A DNA stretch of 64,000 nt from Arthrobacter sp. C2 (lineage in GTDB: Bacteria > Actinomycetota > Actinomycetes > Actinomycetales > Micrococcaceae), in assembly GCA_024207135.1 (NCBI GenBank), contig CP042428.1, positions 3,410,001 through 3,474,000 on the forward strand, in the 5' to 3' direction. Positions 45,080 through 53,860 of this stretch are shown here, piece after piece. The translations under genes and the position numbers were made by a program. The notes below the pieces were generated by a model that did not search any database, had not been told where the DNA came from, and saw nothing but the letters and a program-made list of their open reading frames with translations. Within the stretch, counting starts at the first letter, position 1. Each line of letters begins with the position of its first letter.

Positions 45080-46315
45080 TTATTGCCGCCCCGAGAGCCG
45101 CACGGCCAACAGCGAGCCGATGGTGAAGGCCAGGGTCGCGGCAAGCACCAGGAACAGCGGCATGGTCCAGGATCCGGTGGCGCCGTTCAGCCACCCGGCC
45201 AGCGGCGGGGCGCAGGTGGCCGCGAGGTATCCGCTGCCCTGGATGCGGGCCGACGCGGTTGCCACGTCGGCATTGTTGTGGGCGACCCGGGGGATGATCG
45301 AGAAGATCGCCGTGAACCCGCCGCCCTGGGCCACCCCGCCGATGAGGGCCCAGAGCACGAAATGCTCGGGGGCGGCAAGGAGTCCGATCGGCAGCGCGGC
45401 CCAGCACAGGGCGATGACGGCCGTGGCGATCCAGAGTTTTGTGCGGGAGGCCAGCAACGGAACGCCGAACGCCCCGACGACGGCCGCAATCTGGAAGAGG
45501 GAAGCCGTTGCGCCGGAGGAGGCCGGAGCCAGTCCGCGGGTGTCGGCCAGCAGCAGGGGCAGCCAAGCGGTCGTGGCGTAGTAGGCGGCGGACTGGCCGC
45601 AGAAGGCCAGGACCAGCAGCCCGACGACGCGCCGGAAGCGGGTCCGGTCGGCCGATCCGCGTGCGGTGGCGGCCAGTGCGCCGGGCCCGTCGGACAACGC
45701 GGGCGCCGGCGATGCCGCGGCCTCGCGGGGCGTGGGTGCAAAACGCCCGCGTCGTTGCCGCAGCAGCCAATAGGCCAGTCCAGCGGCGGTCACCACGCCC
45801 CACGCCGCGATCGCCCAGCGCCAGCCAACAAGGGCCGCCAGCGGCGCGGTGCCCAGCAACGTGGCCATGGAGCCGATGTTCATGGTGGCCGAATAGGCGC
45901 CGGTGGCGGCGGAGATCCGGTTGAACGGGACATCCCGGCGGATCAGCACGGGGACAGCGATGTTCCCCAGGGTCATGGCCGCACCGATCAACACGGTTCC
46001 GGCCAGGACCACCGGTGCCGGTCCGATCGAGCGGATGACGGTTCCGGCCAGCACCCCGGCCAGGCACAGGATGATAGTGGCCTCGGGCCCGAACCGGCGG
46101 ATGCTTCGGGTGGCCAGCGGTGTGGCGAGTGCAAACAGCAGCACGGGCAACCCGGTCAGCAGCCCGGCCCCGATCGCGCTGAGCCCGGTGTCGGCGGTGA
46201 TGCCGGGGATCACCGCGGTGGGGGCGATGATCGGAGCACGCAGGCTCAAGGCCACGACCACTATGCCGGCGATGACCCATGGCAGGGTCGTGCGCGGTGA
46301 AGGACGGGGATGCGT
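45080..46315 (-). CDS. CynX/NimT-family MFS transporter
   Basis: Twelve-helix transporter with LSLRAPIIAPTAVIPGITADTGLSAIGAGLLTGLPVLLFALATP, typical of CynX-like proteins. The start is uncertain. Upstream in-frame ATG (46444) and GTG (46423) lack ribosome sites, and the ATG falls inside the shared operator. A good AGGAG (46322-46326, minus) precedes an in-frame ACG (46315), which would give a normal-length protein of 411 residues by a rare start codon; that limit is used here. Paired with a divergent CynX paralogue at 46465. Substrate unknown. Confidence 0.8.
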   Translation of the reverse strand, partial: THPRPSPRTTLPWVIAGIVVVALSLRAPIIAPTAVIPGITADTGLSAIGAGLLTGLPVLLFALATPLATRSIRRFGPEATIILCLAGVLAGTVIRSIGPAPVVLAGTVLIGAAMTLGNIAVPVLIRRDVPFNRISAATGAYSATMNIGSMATLLGTAPLAALVGWRWAIAAWGVVTAAGLAYWLLRQRRGRFAPTPREAAASPAPALSDGPGALAATARGSADRTRFRRVVGLLVLAFCGQSAAYYATTAWLPLLLADTRGLAPASSGATASLFQIAAVVGAFGVPLLASRTKLWIATAVIALCWAALPIGLLAAPEHFVLWALIGGVAQGGGFTAIFSIIPRVAHNNADVATASARIQGSGYLAATCAPPLAGWLNGATGSWTMPLFLVLAATLAFTIGSLLAVRLSGRQ

Positions 46316-46440
46316 GGCGGGCTCCTCTGAATCGCGGAGGTGGAGCGCAAAGTGGTGCGCGGGGTGCTGCCGCCAGCCTATCGGAGCCCGGTGCCGGTCA
46401 TGCCGGATTGTTGGGAAGGGCACGAAATTCGTCGCAACAA

Positions 46441-46458
46441 ACATCAGACGTCTAATGT
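46441..46458. promoter_or_regulatory. candidate GntR operator in the divergent MFS promoter
   Basis: ACATCAGACGTCTAATGT is an 18-base near-perfect palindrome (one mismatched pair). It ends six bases before the ATG of the plus-strand MFS gene and includes its -10 (TAATGT). The FCD-type GntR regulator encoded two genes along (47775) is the obvious binder. Confidence 0.65.
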
Positions 46459-46464
46459 TTAAAC

Positions 46465-47778
46465 ATGAATTCAGAGAGCACCCGCCAACCCTCCGCCCCG
46501 CCGCAGGCCATGGAGGATGTCGCCGCCGAAATGGTGGCGGCGGAGGCCGCGGTGGGTGCCCCGGTGCCGCCAACGGCCCCCGCAAGGCGGAATCGCTGGT
46601 TTTCCGGGGCCCTGGCGGTGGCGGCCGTGGTGCTGGTGGGACTGAACCTGCGCGCCGGGATCGCCTCCGCGGCGCCGCTCTTCCACGACCTTGAGGAACT
46701 GCTGGGTTACGGCACGCTGGTGGCCTCGCTGCTGCCGACCATCCCGGTGTTGTGTTTCGCCTTCGCCGGCGCGGGGACCGCCTGGCTGGTCAAGCGCACC
46801 GGACTCGAACGTGCCATCGGCGTGGCCCTGCTGCTGCTCACCCTGGGCCTGGCCGTGCGTGCCTTCGAATCCACCTGGCTGCTGCTGGCCGGAACCGTGC
46901 TCGGCATGTCAGGGCTGGCCATCTGCAACGTGGCCATGCCCTCCTTCATCCGCGAGCACCACGCGCACCGGACCGCTTCGATGACCGCGACCTACACCGT
47001 CACCATGTCGGTGGGTGCGACCAGCGCCGCGGCCTTCAGCGTGCCGATTGCCGCGCGGCTGGGATCCCCGACCCTCGGGCTGGCCGCCTGGGCGGTCCCC
47101 GCCGCCCTGGCGCTGCTGGTGTTCCTGCCGCTGGCCATCCGGGGGAGCCGCGCAGACGGACCGGCGGGGCCGCACGTTTCCCCGTGGCCCATGCTTGCCA
47201 CGCGCAAGGGCATGCTGTTCACCTCGGTCTTCGCCGTGCAGGCATTGCTGGTCTACACCCTGCTGAGCTGGTTGCCGCACATCCTCATCTCGCGCGGCTC
47301 CGACCCCGCCACCGCCGGCTTCATGCTGGGGCTGGTCCAGGCCGTCAGCATTCCGACGGTCCTGCTCTTGCTGTGGATGGCCTCGAAACCACGGCTCTTG
47401 CGCCCCGCCTTCGTCCTGACCTGCGGGTCTGCCACTGCCGGGTTCACCGCACTTCTGCTGCTCCCGGTCGAATTTTCCGTGGTCCCCGCGGTGCTCACCG
47501 GGCTGGGGCTGGGCATCTTCCCGCTGTTGATGCTGATGATCAGCCGCAGCGGCGAGAGTGCGGCCGAAACCACCGCGCTGTCGACCTTGGCCCAGTCCGT
47601 CGGGTACCTGGTCGCCGCCGCCGGCCCGTTCGGGCTCGGCTTGTTGCAGGGGGTCCTGGGGTCCTGGACGGTTCCGCTGGTCATCCTCGTCGGGGTCACC
47701 CTGGTGCAGTTCTTCCTGGGATACCGGCTCGGCGGAATCGGACGGAAGCAAGGCACCCCGGTGGAGGTGCGGGCATGA
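46465..47778 (+). CDS. CynX/NimT-family MFS transporter
   Basis: 437 residues; a ~45-residue Ala/Glu-rich cytoplasmic head, then LVGLNLRAGIASAAPLFHDLEELLGYGTLVASLLPTIPVLCFAFAG, the CynX-type opening. TAATGT ends six bases before ATG 46465 and no Shine-Dalgarno is present, suggesting a leaderless message. It overlaps the GntR gene by four bases (ATGA), so transporter and regulator form an operon. It diverges from the paralogue at 45080 across a palindromic site. Confidence 0.9.
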   Translation: MNSESTRQPSAPPQAMEDVAAEMVAAEAAVGAPVPPTAPARRNRWFSGALAVAAVVLVGLNLRAGIASAAPLFHDLEELLGYGTLVASLLPTIPVLCFAFAGAGTAWLVKRTGLERAIGVALLLLTLGLAVRAFESTWLLLAGTVLGMSGLAICNVAMPSFIREHHAHRTASMTATYTVTMSVGATSAAAFSVPIAARLGSPTLGLAAWAVPAALALLVFLPLAIRGSRADGPAGPHVSPWPMLATRKGMLFTSVFAVQALLVYTLLSWLPHILISRGSDPATAGFMLGLVQAVSIPTVLLLLWMASKPRLLRPAFVLTCGSATAGFTALLLLPVEFSVVPAVLTGLGLGIFPLLMLMISRSGESAAETTALSTLAQSVGYLVAAAGPFGLGLLQGVLGSWTVPLVILVGVTLVQFFLGYRLGGIGRKQGTPVEVRA

Positions 47779-48455
47779 GCACCCCCGGCGTGAGGCTTCC
47801 ACTGGCCGACGAGGTGGTTGCCCGGCTGCGCGAGGCCGTCGCGTCGGGCCGCTGGGCCGTGGGAGCGAAAATCCCTTCCGAACCCGAACTCATCGCCGAA
47901 TTCGGTGTCTCCCGCGGAACCCTGCGCGAGGCGGTCAAGGCGCTGGCCCACGCCGGCTTGTTCGAGGTGCTGCGCGGGGACGGGACCTACGTGCGGGCCA
48001 CCAGCGAAATCAGCGGCACCGCCCAGCGGGTCTATCGCGAGCACGCGGACGAGGACGTGCTGCAGGTGCGTTTCGCCCTGGACACGCAGGCCGCCCGGCT
48101 TGCCGCAGGCGCGGCCGACGCCGCGGTGGTCGAGGTCCTGCGTGCGCTGCTGCTGCAACGGCGCGAAAGCTGGGATGCCGGGGACTACGAGGCATGGTCG
48201 TCCGCGGACTGGGAATTCCACCTGCGCATCGCCGAAGCCTCCGGAAACACGCTGTTGCACGAACTCTACGAAAGCTTCGGGGACGTCTTCCACGGGACGA
48301 AGATGGTGCAGCGGCTCGAGGCCGGCTTTGACGGTTGCCTGGCCGCCGGGCACGAGGAGTTGCTCGAGGCGATCGAGGCAGGGGACGGAGATGCCGCCGT
48401 GCGCACAGTCATCGCGAACCTCGACTATTGCATGGGCTGGATGCCCGGAAGATAG
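47775..48455 (+). CDS. FCD-type GntR-family regulator
   Basis: 226 residues. The N-terminal winged HTH is LADEVVARLREAVASGRWAVGAKIPSEPELIAEFGVSRGTLREAVKALAHAGL. The helical FCD effector domain carries the metal-binding pattern: Asp in VRFALDTQAARLAA, His in DWEFHLRIAEASGN, His in GHEELLEAIEAGD. It is translated from an ATG overlapping the MFS stop and probably autoregulates the operon through the palindrome at 46441. Confidence 0.92.
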   Translation: MSTPGVRLPLADEVVARLREAVASGRWAVGAKIPSEPELIAEFGVSRGTLREAVKALAHAGLFEVLRGDGTYVRATSEISGTAQRVYREHADEDVLQVRFALDTQAARLAAGAADAAVVEVLRALLLQRRESWDAGDYEAWSSADWEFHLRIAEASGNTLLHELYESFGDVFHGTKMVQRLEAGFDGCLAAGHEELLEAIEAGDGDAAVRTVIANLDYCMGWMPGR

Positions 48456-48468
48456 CTGCACAAGCGAC

Positions 48469-48506
48469 GGCGGTGCGCCGCGGCCGCAAAGCCGTGACGC
48501 ACCGCC
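48469..48506. terminator. hairpin between the GntR and phosphoesterase genes
   Basis: GGCGGTGCG pairs perfectly with CGCACCGCC between two convergent stops; on the plus strand ATCGTGTTT follows. Probably terminates both directions. Confidence 0.55.
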
Positions 48507-48534
48507 ATCGTGTTTGGACGCGTGAACCGAGGAG

Positions 48535-50355
48535 TTACTCGGTGACCTCGAAGGCCAGGGTCTCGCTGAATTCGCGGCCGTGCACGTCGGTCGCTGTGAC
48601 TTCGGCGGTGTGTTCTCCGACGGCGAGGCCCGGGGGCAGCGCCAGGCGCCACAGGTGCATCGACCTGTCTGCCAAGCCGCCGCCGTGGACGAACTGCTCC
48701 GCAATGGCAACGGGATCGGAGTACTCGGAGCCGACCAGCGGGGTTTCGCCACGTAGCTGCTGGGTCCGCGATGCAACCAGCGGCTCGTCGCCGTCGATTT
48801 CGACCTCGACCGTGGAACCGGTCGAACCCATCCAGAAGTTGGTCGTCAGCCAGGCCTGGCCCGCCAGATCGGCCCGGGATACCGCCATCGGGCTTTCCAG
48901 TTCCGGAGCCGACCCGCGCGGCACGGAGATGTTGTCCGCGTACCAGGCCCGGTACTTCGGGGTGTTCAGGCCCACTGACATCTGCTCGGATCCGTCGCCG
49001 CCGCGGACAGTGAACCGTTCGGTGACCTCCGTGTTCTTGATGTCGAGGGTCAGCACGCCGGGCGGGGTGCCGTCGCGCTGGACGGATGTCGGGTAACCCC
49101 CATCGAGGACCCGGCCGCCGTACCAATGGCCCGACACCGCGGGCACGGTCAGGTGCGTGAACGGCAGGCCCGCCTCGCCCACTTCGTCGCGCCATCCGGC
49201 CATCAGGTCGCCCTTGCGCAGGTTTTCCGCCATGTGCGTGTGCCCGCCCAGCGAGACGACCTCGCGGCCCTCAAGGATCTCGTAGATCTCCTGCAGCTGC
49301 TTCGTGGTGTGGGAGTTGCTGTAGTAGAACTCGAGCAGCGGGCTGTGGCCGGCCAGCAGGATCACCTTGTTCTTCGGGACCTTCGCGATGTCGGCGCGCA
49401 ACCATTCGAGCTGGCGCTCGCCGAGCCCGTAGGTGTAGTCGCCCTTCTTCGCGGGCACCTTCGTCGGGTATTCGATGTTGCTCAGGGCCACCACATGGGC
49501 CTTGCCGGCGTCGTAGGAGTAGTACTCCGGCCCGAACTGTGCGCGGTAGGAGTCGAACTCGTGCTCGCCGTCGAGCGCATCGAAGTCCAGATCATGGTTG
49601 CCGGGCAGGAACCGCGCCGGGCCATTGAGCATGGAGGTCAGTTCGCGGGTCTGGGTGAAGACCGAGAGGTCGTCGCCGACCACGTCCCCGATGAAGAGCG
49701 CACCGCAGCCCGCGTAGTCCTGGCGTTCGGCGAGGTCCGCGAACACGCCGTTGCGGGCGAATTCGACCTCCTTCTCGTTGTACGTCTGGATATCGGCGCC
49801 GATGGCACAGTGCTGCTCGGGAGACTGGGTGAGCTTGCTATGGGCCAGCGGGAAGTTCACCGCCTCCGGCAGGGCACCGGTGGGTGCGATCCCGCCGAAC
49901 TTCAGCTTCGGGGAGCCCGCGGGCAGGTGGTTGTAGAAGAACTGGGCGACATTGTGCTCATCGACCGGGACCTGGTAGCCGCGCGGCTGGGTGACGAAAA
50001 CCGTCATGTTCTCAAAGGCGGGCAGCTCGTAGCGGCCGTTCGAGTCCGTCGTGGCGATATCGCGACCGTTGGATACGGCCACGCCATTGAGACCCCGTTC
50101 GTTGCCGTCAAGAACGGAGTTCTTGTTCGAATCGTCGAAAACGACGCCTTTGAGTGATTCCTGGTTGCTGGTGCCGTTGGATTCAACAACGTCCACGGAG
50201 CCGCGGTAGGCATTTGCGTCCCAGTCGCTCTGGGCTGGCGCGGCTCCGGCGGACGAGGGTAGCAGTGTGCCTGCAACGAGAACGGCAGCGGTTCCTACAA
50301 TGATGCCGAGCGGCCGGGTGGGGAGTTTTTTGGGCGGTTGGGTGGACGTGGGCAT
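48535..50355 (-). CDS. secreted calcineurin-like phosphoesterase with SdrD-B-like repeat
   Basis: 606 residues from ATG 50355 (GGAGGT six bases upstream). A signal peptide (GIIVGTAAVLVAGTLLPSSAGAAPA) is followed by a Ca-binding B-repeat-like segment (VVFDDSNKNSVLDGNERGLNGVAVSNGRDIATTDSNGRYELP). The metallophosphoesterase core comes next: GADIQTYNEKE (in place of the usual D-x-H), FIGDVVGDDL, PGNHDLDF, LAGHSPLLE, GGHTHMAE. A C-terminal calcineurin-associated beta domain ends the protein. An exported phosphatase or phosphodiesterase; substrate not determinable. Confidence 0.9.
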   Translation of the reverse strand: MPTSTQPPKKLPTRPLGIIVGTAAVLVAGTLLPSSAGAAPAQSDWDANAYRGSVDVVESNGTSNQESLKGVVFDDSNKNSVLDGNERGLNGVAVSNGRDIATTDSNGRYELPAFENMTVFVTQPRGYQVPVDEHNVAQFFYNHLPAGSPKLKFGGIAPTGALPEAVNFPLAHSKLTQSPEQHCAIGADIQTYNEKEVEFARNGVFADLAERQDYAGCGALFIGDVVGDDLSVFTQTRELTSMLNGPARFLPGNHDLDFDALDGEHEFDSYRAQFGPEYYSYDAGKAHVVALSNIEYPTKVPAKKGDYTYGLGERQLEWLRADIAKVPKNKVILLAGHSPLLEFYYSNSHTTKQLQEIYEILEGREVVSLGGHTHMAENLRKGDLMAGWRDEVGEAGLPFTHLTVPAVSGHWYGGRVLDGGYPTSVQRDGTPPGVLTLDIKNTEVTERFTVRGGDGSEQMSVGLNTPKYRAWYADNISVPRGSAPELESPMAVSRADLAGQAWLTTNFWMGSTGSTVEVEIDGDEPLVASRTQQLRGETPLVGSEYSDPVAIAEQFVHGGGLADRSMHLWRLALPPGLAVGEHTAEVTATDVHGREFSETLAFEVTE

Positions 50356-50716
50356 GACGTACCTCCGGTTTGGGGAAACCAGCCGGCTATATTGCCGACC
50401 GTCACCAACTTTCCAAACGCCGATGAATGGAAAGCCGCCATTGGGGTTCGGCATGAGGTCAAGCCCGTGAAGACTTGCCCAACGGCTGACCAACAAGGCA
50501 AAACGCAAAGTTCAGGTGCGGTAGGTGTGGTCTTTTCCTTCGGGAAATGACCAGTGGCGGGCAAGGGGGTGCGCGGCGGACCGGAAGTCCCTGACGACGG
50601 CATCGAGCGCGGCCGACAGCTATTCGTGCTTCACATGAGTTGGTCTTGTTCGTTGTCAGCGCTCGCAGTTTGCTGCTCCAGGTTCCCGTTCAGGGCCGAC
50701 TGTTGCCTCGGACCGT
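50356..50716. other. intergenic region upstream of the phosphoesterase
   Basis: About 360 bases with only short unconvincing ORFs. It must hold the phosphoesterase promoter. Nothing else is recognised before the palindrome at 50717. Confidence 0.4.
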
Positions 50717-50736
50717 TTTTCTGGACGTCCAGAAAA
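50717..50736. promoter_or_regulatory. 20-bp perfect palindrome upstream of the shikimate-dehydrogenase-like gene
   Basis: TTTTCTGGACGTCCAGAAAA, perfect over all 20 bases, just upstream of the -10 (TAGACT, 50758-50763) and covering the -35 region. A strong operator candidate; no regulator gene is adjacent, so the binder is unknown. Confidence 0.6.
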
Positions 50737-50769
50737 TTGGGGCCGTGGCTGCCGGAATAGACTCGGGGC

Positions 50770-51597
50770 ATGCCGATACTGAACAAGGACATGACGCTTT
50801 GCATCTCGCTGGCGGCGCGGCCCAGCAACAACGGGACGCTGTTCCACAACCACCTCTATGACCAGTTGGGACTTAACTGGATCTACAAGGCTTTCGCCCC
50901 GACCGACCTGGCCCAGGCCATCTCCGGCGTCCGTGGGCTGGGCATCCGCGGTGCCGCAGTATCCATGCCCTACAAGGAAGCGGTGATCCCGCTCGTAGAC
51001 CACTTGGCCCCGTCGGCGGCGGCCATCAAGTCGGTGAACACCATCGTCAACGACAACGGGATCCTCACCGCCCACAACACCGACTACTCGGCGGTCGTTG
51101 AACTGCTGAGTATCCACAACGTTTCCCCTGCACTGCGGACCGTGGTGCGGGGTTCCGGCGGGATGGCCAAGGCAGTGGTGGCGGCGCTGGCGCACTCCGG
51201 GTTTGGCGACGTCGTGGTGGTGGCCCGCAACGAGGCGGCAGGACGGAACCTGGCCGAGACCTACGGCTTCACGTGGGCGCCCGAAGCCGCCGAAAGCGCG
51301 GAATTGTTGGTCAATGTCACCCCTATCGGGATGGCGGGCGGCGCGGAGGCGGACCAGATGCCGTTCTCGCCGGAGCAAGTGGCCACCGCGCAGGCGGTGT
51401 TTGACGTGGTTGCCGTCCCGACGGAAACGCAGTTGATTTGCGCGGCACGCACTGCGGGAAATCCGGTCGTGACAGGCGTCGATGTTTCAACATTGCAGGC
51501 CGTGGAGCAATTCGTGCTCTACACGGGCATCCGGCCCACCGCGGAACAGATCCGAGCGGCACGCGAATTCATGCTGGCGCCGACACCTCGCGCCTGA
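50770..51597 (+). CDS. shikimate 5-dehydrogenase-like protein
   Basis: 275 residues. The N-terminal substrate domain has a shikimate-type loop (GIRGAAVSMPYKEAVIPLVD, Lys present) and KSVNTIVNDNGILTAHNTDYSAVVELL. The NADP domain has VVRGSGGMAKAVVAALAHSGF in place of the standard GxGGAxxA. This matches the AroE-like group that accompanies or replaces the housekeeping enzyme. TAGACT ends six bases before ATG 50770; no Shine-Dalgarno is visible, so the mRNA is probably leaderless. Converges with an MFS gene. Confidence 0.88.
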   Translation: MPILNKDMTLCISLAARPSNNGTLFHNHLYDQLGLNWIYKAFAPTDLAQAISGVRGLGIRGAAVSMPYKEAVIPLVDHLAPSAAAIKSVNTIVNDNGILTAHNTDYSAVVELLSIHNVSPALRTVVRGSGGMAKAVVAALAHSGFGDVVVVARNEAAGRNLAETYGFTWAPEAAESAELLVNVTPIGMAGGAEADQMPFSPEQVATAQAVFDVVAVPTETQLICAARTAGNPVVTGVDVSTLQAVEQFVLYTGIRPTAEQIRAAREFMLAPTPRA

Positions 51598-51666
51598 CGC
51601 CGGAGCTTGCGGGCAGGGAACCTCGGTAACGGGCACTGGGCGAAACCCCGGAAATCCCCGCGGTGG

Positions 51667-52869
51667 TTATCCCGGGGTTGTGCGATTCGCGTGTCGGCGG
51701 GTCCATGCGGCATGGCCGATCGTCGCGGCGATTGTCAGCACCACGCTGGCCAGCAGGCCGAATCCGAAGATAGCGGCATAGGAACCTGCCTCGGCCAGTG
51801 TTGCCGTGGCAAAGTTTCCCAGCGAGCCGCCCAGGAACAGCGATGCGGCGAACAGCGATACCGTCGTCGCGCGGGCCTGCGGTGCCACGTCCGTGGCCCA
51901 GCCCTGCATGGACGAGTGCATGACCGCGTTGGCCACGCCTATCAGAGTCGCCGTCACGGTGACCACCGCCGGGACCGGCCAGAGCATGGAGATCCCGCAG
52001 GCCAGCGCCAACACCGCGCCGCCGGCAAGGATCAGCCGGGTCCGGGAGAAGCGATGCACCAGGACCTTCATCGCGCGTGCCCCGAGAATGACGCCGACTG
52101 CATAGCCGGTGGCCAACAGCCCGGCCAACCCGATGCCCACGCCGGCGTGCTGCAGCGCCGGCACGATGTAGGTCAGGGCGCCGAGCAACACTGTGCCTTC
52201 CAGCAGGGCAATGGCATAGAGGCCAACCGCGGCGGGAGTGAAGGCTCGCCGCAGCCGGAACCGGCCTCGCACCGCCGGAGGAGCTTCCACCCTTGCCAGC
52301 GCCACCAGTATTGCCGCGGCCCCGAGGGCGGGAAGCCCGAAGACCAACCGCCAATCCACAAAGGTTGCAACGGCTCCGGCACCCAAAGTGGCCAAGGTTG
52401 CCCCGAGTGAGGAATAGATCTGCAGGTCCGAGAGTCCCCGTGCGCGGTCCGTCCCCTTCCGGGTGTCGCCCAGCAGCGTCAGCAGGGTCGGATAGAGCGC
52501 GCCGAACATGAAACCGGTGATTGAACGGACCACGAGCAACGGCAGGTATGCCATGAACAAGGTGCTCGTGACGGCTCCGACCGCGGCCCCGGCCAGCGCC
52601 AGCCGCAGCACCGCCAACCGGCCGAATCGGTCGCTGAGCAAGCCCCAGAGCGGTTGTCCAAGCGCGTAGAACAGCGAATAGGCGGCAACCAGCTGGACTG
52701 CCTGGGCCAGGGTGAGTTCGGTGACCGTGGCCAGGGCGACGAGCATCGGCGGGGTGGCGAAGCGGTCAAAAAATGCCAGGAAGCCGATGGACCTGAGCAC
52801 CGGGTCGGGTATCGTCCCGGCCTCGACAGCGGATTCCTTGGCCACGTAGGCGTTCGCCACCTTCCCCAC
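51667..52869 (-). CDS. MFS transporter
   Basis: 400 residues from GTG 52869 (AAGGGAA upstream), twelve helices. The loop 2-3 motif is GQPLWGLLSDRFGRLAVLRLAL, with LPLLVVRSITGFMFGALYPTLLTLLGD after it. Drug- or sugar-exporter-like, without further specificity. Monocistronic on the minus strand. Other in-frame GTG codons nearby (KVANAYV.., YVAKES..) are possible starts. Confidence 0.88.
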   Translation of the reverse strand: MGKVANAYVAKESAVEAGTIPDPVLRSIGFLAFFDRFATPPMLVALATVTELTLAQAVQLVAAYSLFYALGQPLWGLLSDRFGRLAVLRLALAGAAVGAVTSTLFMAYLPLLVVRSITGFMFGALYPTLLTLLGDTRKGTDRARGLSDLQIYSSLGATLATLGAGAVATFVDWRLVFGLPALGAAAILVALARVEAPPAVRGRFRLRRAFTPAAVGLYAIALLEGTVLLGALTYIVPALQHAGVGIGLAGLLATGYAVGVILGARAMKVLVHRFSRTRLILAGGAVLALACGISMLWPVPAVVTVTATLIGVANAVMHSSMQGWATDVAPQARATTVSLFAASLFLGGSLGNFATATLAEAGSYAAIFGFGLLASVVLTIAATIGHAAWTRRHANRTTPG

Positions 52870-53028
52870 TCGTTCCCTTGCTATATGTAACCAGACGGGT
52901 GAAGCAGGGGTTGCCTTCGTGACGAGTCGAGGTAAACACCAAGCGCAGGAAACCATGAAGGTGGATTCCTGCGCTTGGGTTGATCAAATATGGCTGTGGA
53001 TCAGCGGACCGGATTCCTGGCCGCGTTC

Positions 53029-53295
53029 TCAGCGTCCGAGCAACCGGCCCAGAAAACGGCGAACCCCGCCGCGGGAGCCCAAATGTCCCTCGAGCTCCCA
53101 AGGGCCCGCGGCCTCGTCGGACAACCGGCCGTCCTCGCCGTAAAGCAGGTGCTTGGTGCCAGGACCGGGGATCTGGGCACCGGCGAGATTCGGAAGGCCG
53201 GGGCTTGACGCCGAACCGTGCAGGGATGCCGGTCCCATCCGTGATGTCCTGCCCTGGACGCTTTCCGGGCGGGGGAATATCTTTTTCATCGTCAT
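53029..53295 (-). CDS. small hypothetical protein
   Basis: 88 residues from ATG 53295 with AAAGGA seven bases upstream, opening MTMKKIFPRPESVQGRTSRMG and ending in RRFLGRLLGR. Mostly polar with many Gly/Pro, basic C-terminus, no membrane segment. The ribosome site and codon use make it a plausible gene; no family recognised. Confidence 0.45.
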   Translation of the reverse strand: MTMKKIFPRPESVQGRTSRMGPASLHGSASSPGLPNLAGAQIPGPGTKHLLYGEDGRLSDEAAGPWELEGHLGSRGGVRRFLGRLLGR

Positions 53296-53323
53296 CACCG
53301 GGTCCTTTGTCGGTACCTCAATT

Positions 53324-53776
53324 CTAGTTTTCTTCCCCGGCCCGGGGCAGGAAATCCGACAACATCTTTTGGCCGTCGAAGTGCACGTTCCCTGGGGACA
53401 CGCATCCGATGCACATGACTGGCCCCGTTCCACGTTGGTGTCGAAAGATCACGGTTTCTTGCGGTTGATGACGCGTTGCCCCTGGCGAATGTCCGCCGGG
53501 GCAGGACCCAGAACGCGGGAAGTGCCCCATGTGACCCCAGAAGTCCGTGTTTGGTCCGCATGTGACGGACGGGTTCCGCCGGATCATGTCGGCTGCTTGA
53601 ATCAAGGGGTACCCATCCAGAGCGGCCGAGAGACCTGGCTTGTCGACGCCGCAGCAAATCCACTCAGCAATGAGTGGATAGTGCTTCCGCCAGGATCGAT
53701 GGAGATCGCGCAACTTCCCCTTCGGCCGGCAGTGCAGTGCCCGCTGGGAGGCGTTCATGTCGAATTCCATCCCCAA
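53324..53776 (-). CDS. doubtful ORF in a gene-poor stretch
   Basis: 150 codons, Cys/His-rich (VTCGPNTDFWGHMGHF, MCIGCVSPGNVHF), without an evident ribosome site and with lower third-position G+C than its neighbours. It may be acquired or decayed sequence, or not coding at all. Nothing else is seen in 53296-53860 except the ribosome site of the next gene (AGGAG at about 53850). Confidence 0.25.
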   Translation of the reverse strand: MGMEFDMNASQRALHCRPKGKLRDLHRSWRKHYPLIAEWICCGVDKPGLSAALDGYPLIQAADMIRRNPSVTCGPNTDFWGHMGHFPRSGSCPGGHSPGATRHQPQETVIFRHQRGTGPVMCIGCVSPGNVHFDGQKMLSDFLPRAGEEN

Positions 53777-53860
53777 CGCCGAAGGTGCCTGTAGGTTCGC
53801 GCCTCACACCGGAATCCCAACCACTTCGATCGATTTGCCGACACGACCAGGAGCCAAGCC

